Positions 63,337 through 64,000 of a DNA stretch of 64,000 nucleotides are shown piece after piece. A program made the translations under genes and the position numbers. The DNA comes from Chitinophagales bacterium (lineage in GTDB: Bacteria > Bacteroidota > Bacteroidia > Chitinophagales > Saprospiraceae). The stretch spans positions 124,001-188,000 of the forward strand of contig JAFLBO010000004.1 of assembly GCA_017303475.1 (NCBI GenBank). The letters run 5' to 3'. Position 1 is the stretch's first letter. Every line of letters starts with the position of its first letter. The notes below the pieces were generated by a model, which searched no databases, was not told where the DNA came from, and was given only the letters and a program-made list of their open reading frames with translations.

Positions 63337-64000
63337 ATGATTCCGGTAATGAGCAGGTTCTTTTTTGTACTGTTGCTGGTTTGCTTTTCGGTTCCCGTGG
63401 TGCTAGCGCAAGGATCTAAAGGTCGGGTAGGTTCTACTCCAACCCAGACCACCCTGAGCCCCAATCCCGCCGCTTCCAAAAGCGCGAAAACCTCTCCTGG
63501 TGTTTCTTCCAACAGAAATTCCAACCCAAGCCCTGCGCCCAACAGGCCGGCTACTACCCTTGGCAATACTTCCAGTGTAAAACAGCCCAACCCCGATGTG
63601 CAGGAGCGCGCTGTACGCCCGTCTTCCCGTCCGGCCACGTATGCGCCGCCCACCACGGCTAAAGGCGCCAGTGGCGGTCAGAACACCAAGGCTGCTCCGT
63701 TGAAAAAAGCGGAACGCGGCGTGGTGAACTGGATGACCCTGGAGCAAGCCCTGGAAAAGAGCAAAACAGAGAAACGCAAGATTTTTGTGGATATGTACAC
63801 CGATTGGTGCGGCTGGTGTAAGCATATGGACTCTACCACTTTTGTGGATGCCCGGGTGGCCAGATACCTCAACGAGCATTACTATCCGGTAAAATTCAAT
63901 GCTGAACAGGATAAGGATATCGTGTTCAAGGATAAAACCTACAAGTTCAAGAAAAGCGGCGCCAGAGGATACCACGAGTTGGCTATTTTGTGGCTCAACA
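63337..64000 (+). CDS. Thioredoxin-fold protein (DUF255/thioredoxin_7-like), cut by the window end
   Basis: The gene runs off the right edge after about 221 codons. A signal peptide (MSRFFFVLLLVCFSVPVVLA, from the ATG at 63349) is followed by a ~95-residue low-complexity linker rich in Pro, Ser, Asn and Thr. The thioredoxin-like domain then starts (GVVNWMTLEQALEKSKTEKR) and has the redox motif WCGWC, with KIFVDMYTDWCGWCKHMDST. Such proteins act in periplasmic thiol exchange. Two in-frame ATG codons at 63337 and 63349 are possible. The remainder of the gene is outside the window. Confidence 0.85.
   Translation, partial: MIPVMSRFFFVLLLVCFSVPVVLAQGSKGRVGSTPTQTTLSPNPAASKSAKTSPGVSSNRNSNPSPAPNRPATTLGNTSSVKQPNPDVQERAVRPSSRPATYAPPTTAKGASGGQNTKAAPLKKAERGVVNWMTLEQALEKSKTEKRKIFVDMYTDWCGWCKHMDSTTFVDARVARYLNEHYYPVKFNAEQDKDIVFKDKTYKFKKSGARGYHELAILWLN

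Overview
The window is a chromosomal piece of a Bacteroidota bacterium, most likely of the Saprospiria/Saprospirales type; the class is inferred, the phylum is well supported. The phylum evidence is a SusC/SusD pair, several proteins ending in type IX secretion (T9SS) type A sorting domains, a mutY-ssb-gldE cluster, Reg_prop/LytS and LytTR signalling proteins, and TAnnTTTG promoter words in front of many genes instead of strong Shine-Dalgarno sites. Codon use looks moderately GC-rich and even, except for one large T9SS protein (46156-49650) that looks more AT-rich by eye.

Layout. 1-2509: thiL and a DUF4350 membrane protein. 2784-9068: a SusC/SusD/SusE glycan-uptake operon with no enzyme gene; its SusD carries two SusE-type domains inside its fold. 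9244-11876: a DUF2851 gene and, divergent from it, a membrane protein that looks like a decayed sigma factor joined to a periplasmic TPR region. 11890-12410: a large inverted array of a GGTCATTT word leading into rsmG. 13160-16350: a glucosaminidase, then an ECF sigma factor with a Dma-like dual-membrane anti-sigma protein. 16431-21366: a periplasmic/outer-membrane biogenesis cluster (PPIase lipoprotein, SurA-like, BamA-like). 21786-28446: a TonB-dependent receptor, an SPFH protein, a glycosyltransferase and a secreted CHRD protein. 28756-31559: DUF6913, dapA, tRNA-Leu(GAG) and the TsaC/Sua5-type synthase. 31658-35363: a sensor kinase/LytTR regulator pair, followed by a TonB C-terminal gene remnant.

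35664-38687 encodes a three-part protein: an APH/hydroxylysine-kinase-like domain, an M23 peptidase-like domain and a class III aminotransferase-fold (phospho-lyase-like) domain. 38969-45329 holds a small secreted protein and an RND efflux operon (adaptor, pump, outer-membrane channel). 45473-51960 holds a GDSL esterase, a SprB-repeat adhesin and a CotH-family gene broken by a 136-bp MITE with a 9-bp target duplication; removing the MITE restores one reading frame. 52231-59397: GH3-family enzyme, a conserved hypothetical, a haem-receptor-like TonB protein, rfbB and a DUF937 protein. 59682-64000: an HD hydrolase, mutY, ssb, gldE and the start of a thioredoxin-fold protein cut by the window end.

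The intergenic DNA is unusually rich in short-word arrays (GGTCATTT, CTCAAAC, CCGCGTCATCC, AAGGCACTAAG, CCACCGTC, CAGATTT) and in perfect or near-perfect hairpins, including a 61-bp perfect palindrome. Several arrays end directly at start or stop codons. The most novel-looking items are the SusD/SusE domain insertion, the kinase-M23-aminotransferase fusion, the sigma-like/TPR membrane protein, the MITE-split CotH gene and the inverted GGTCATTT array.
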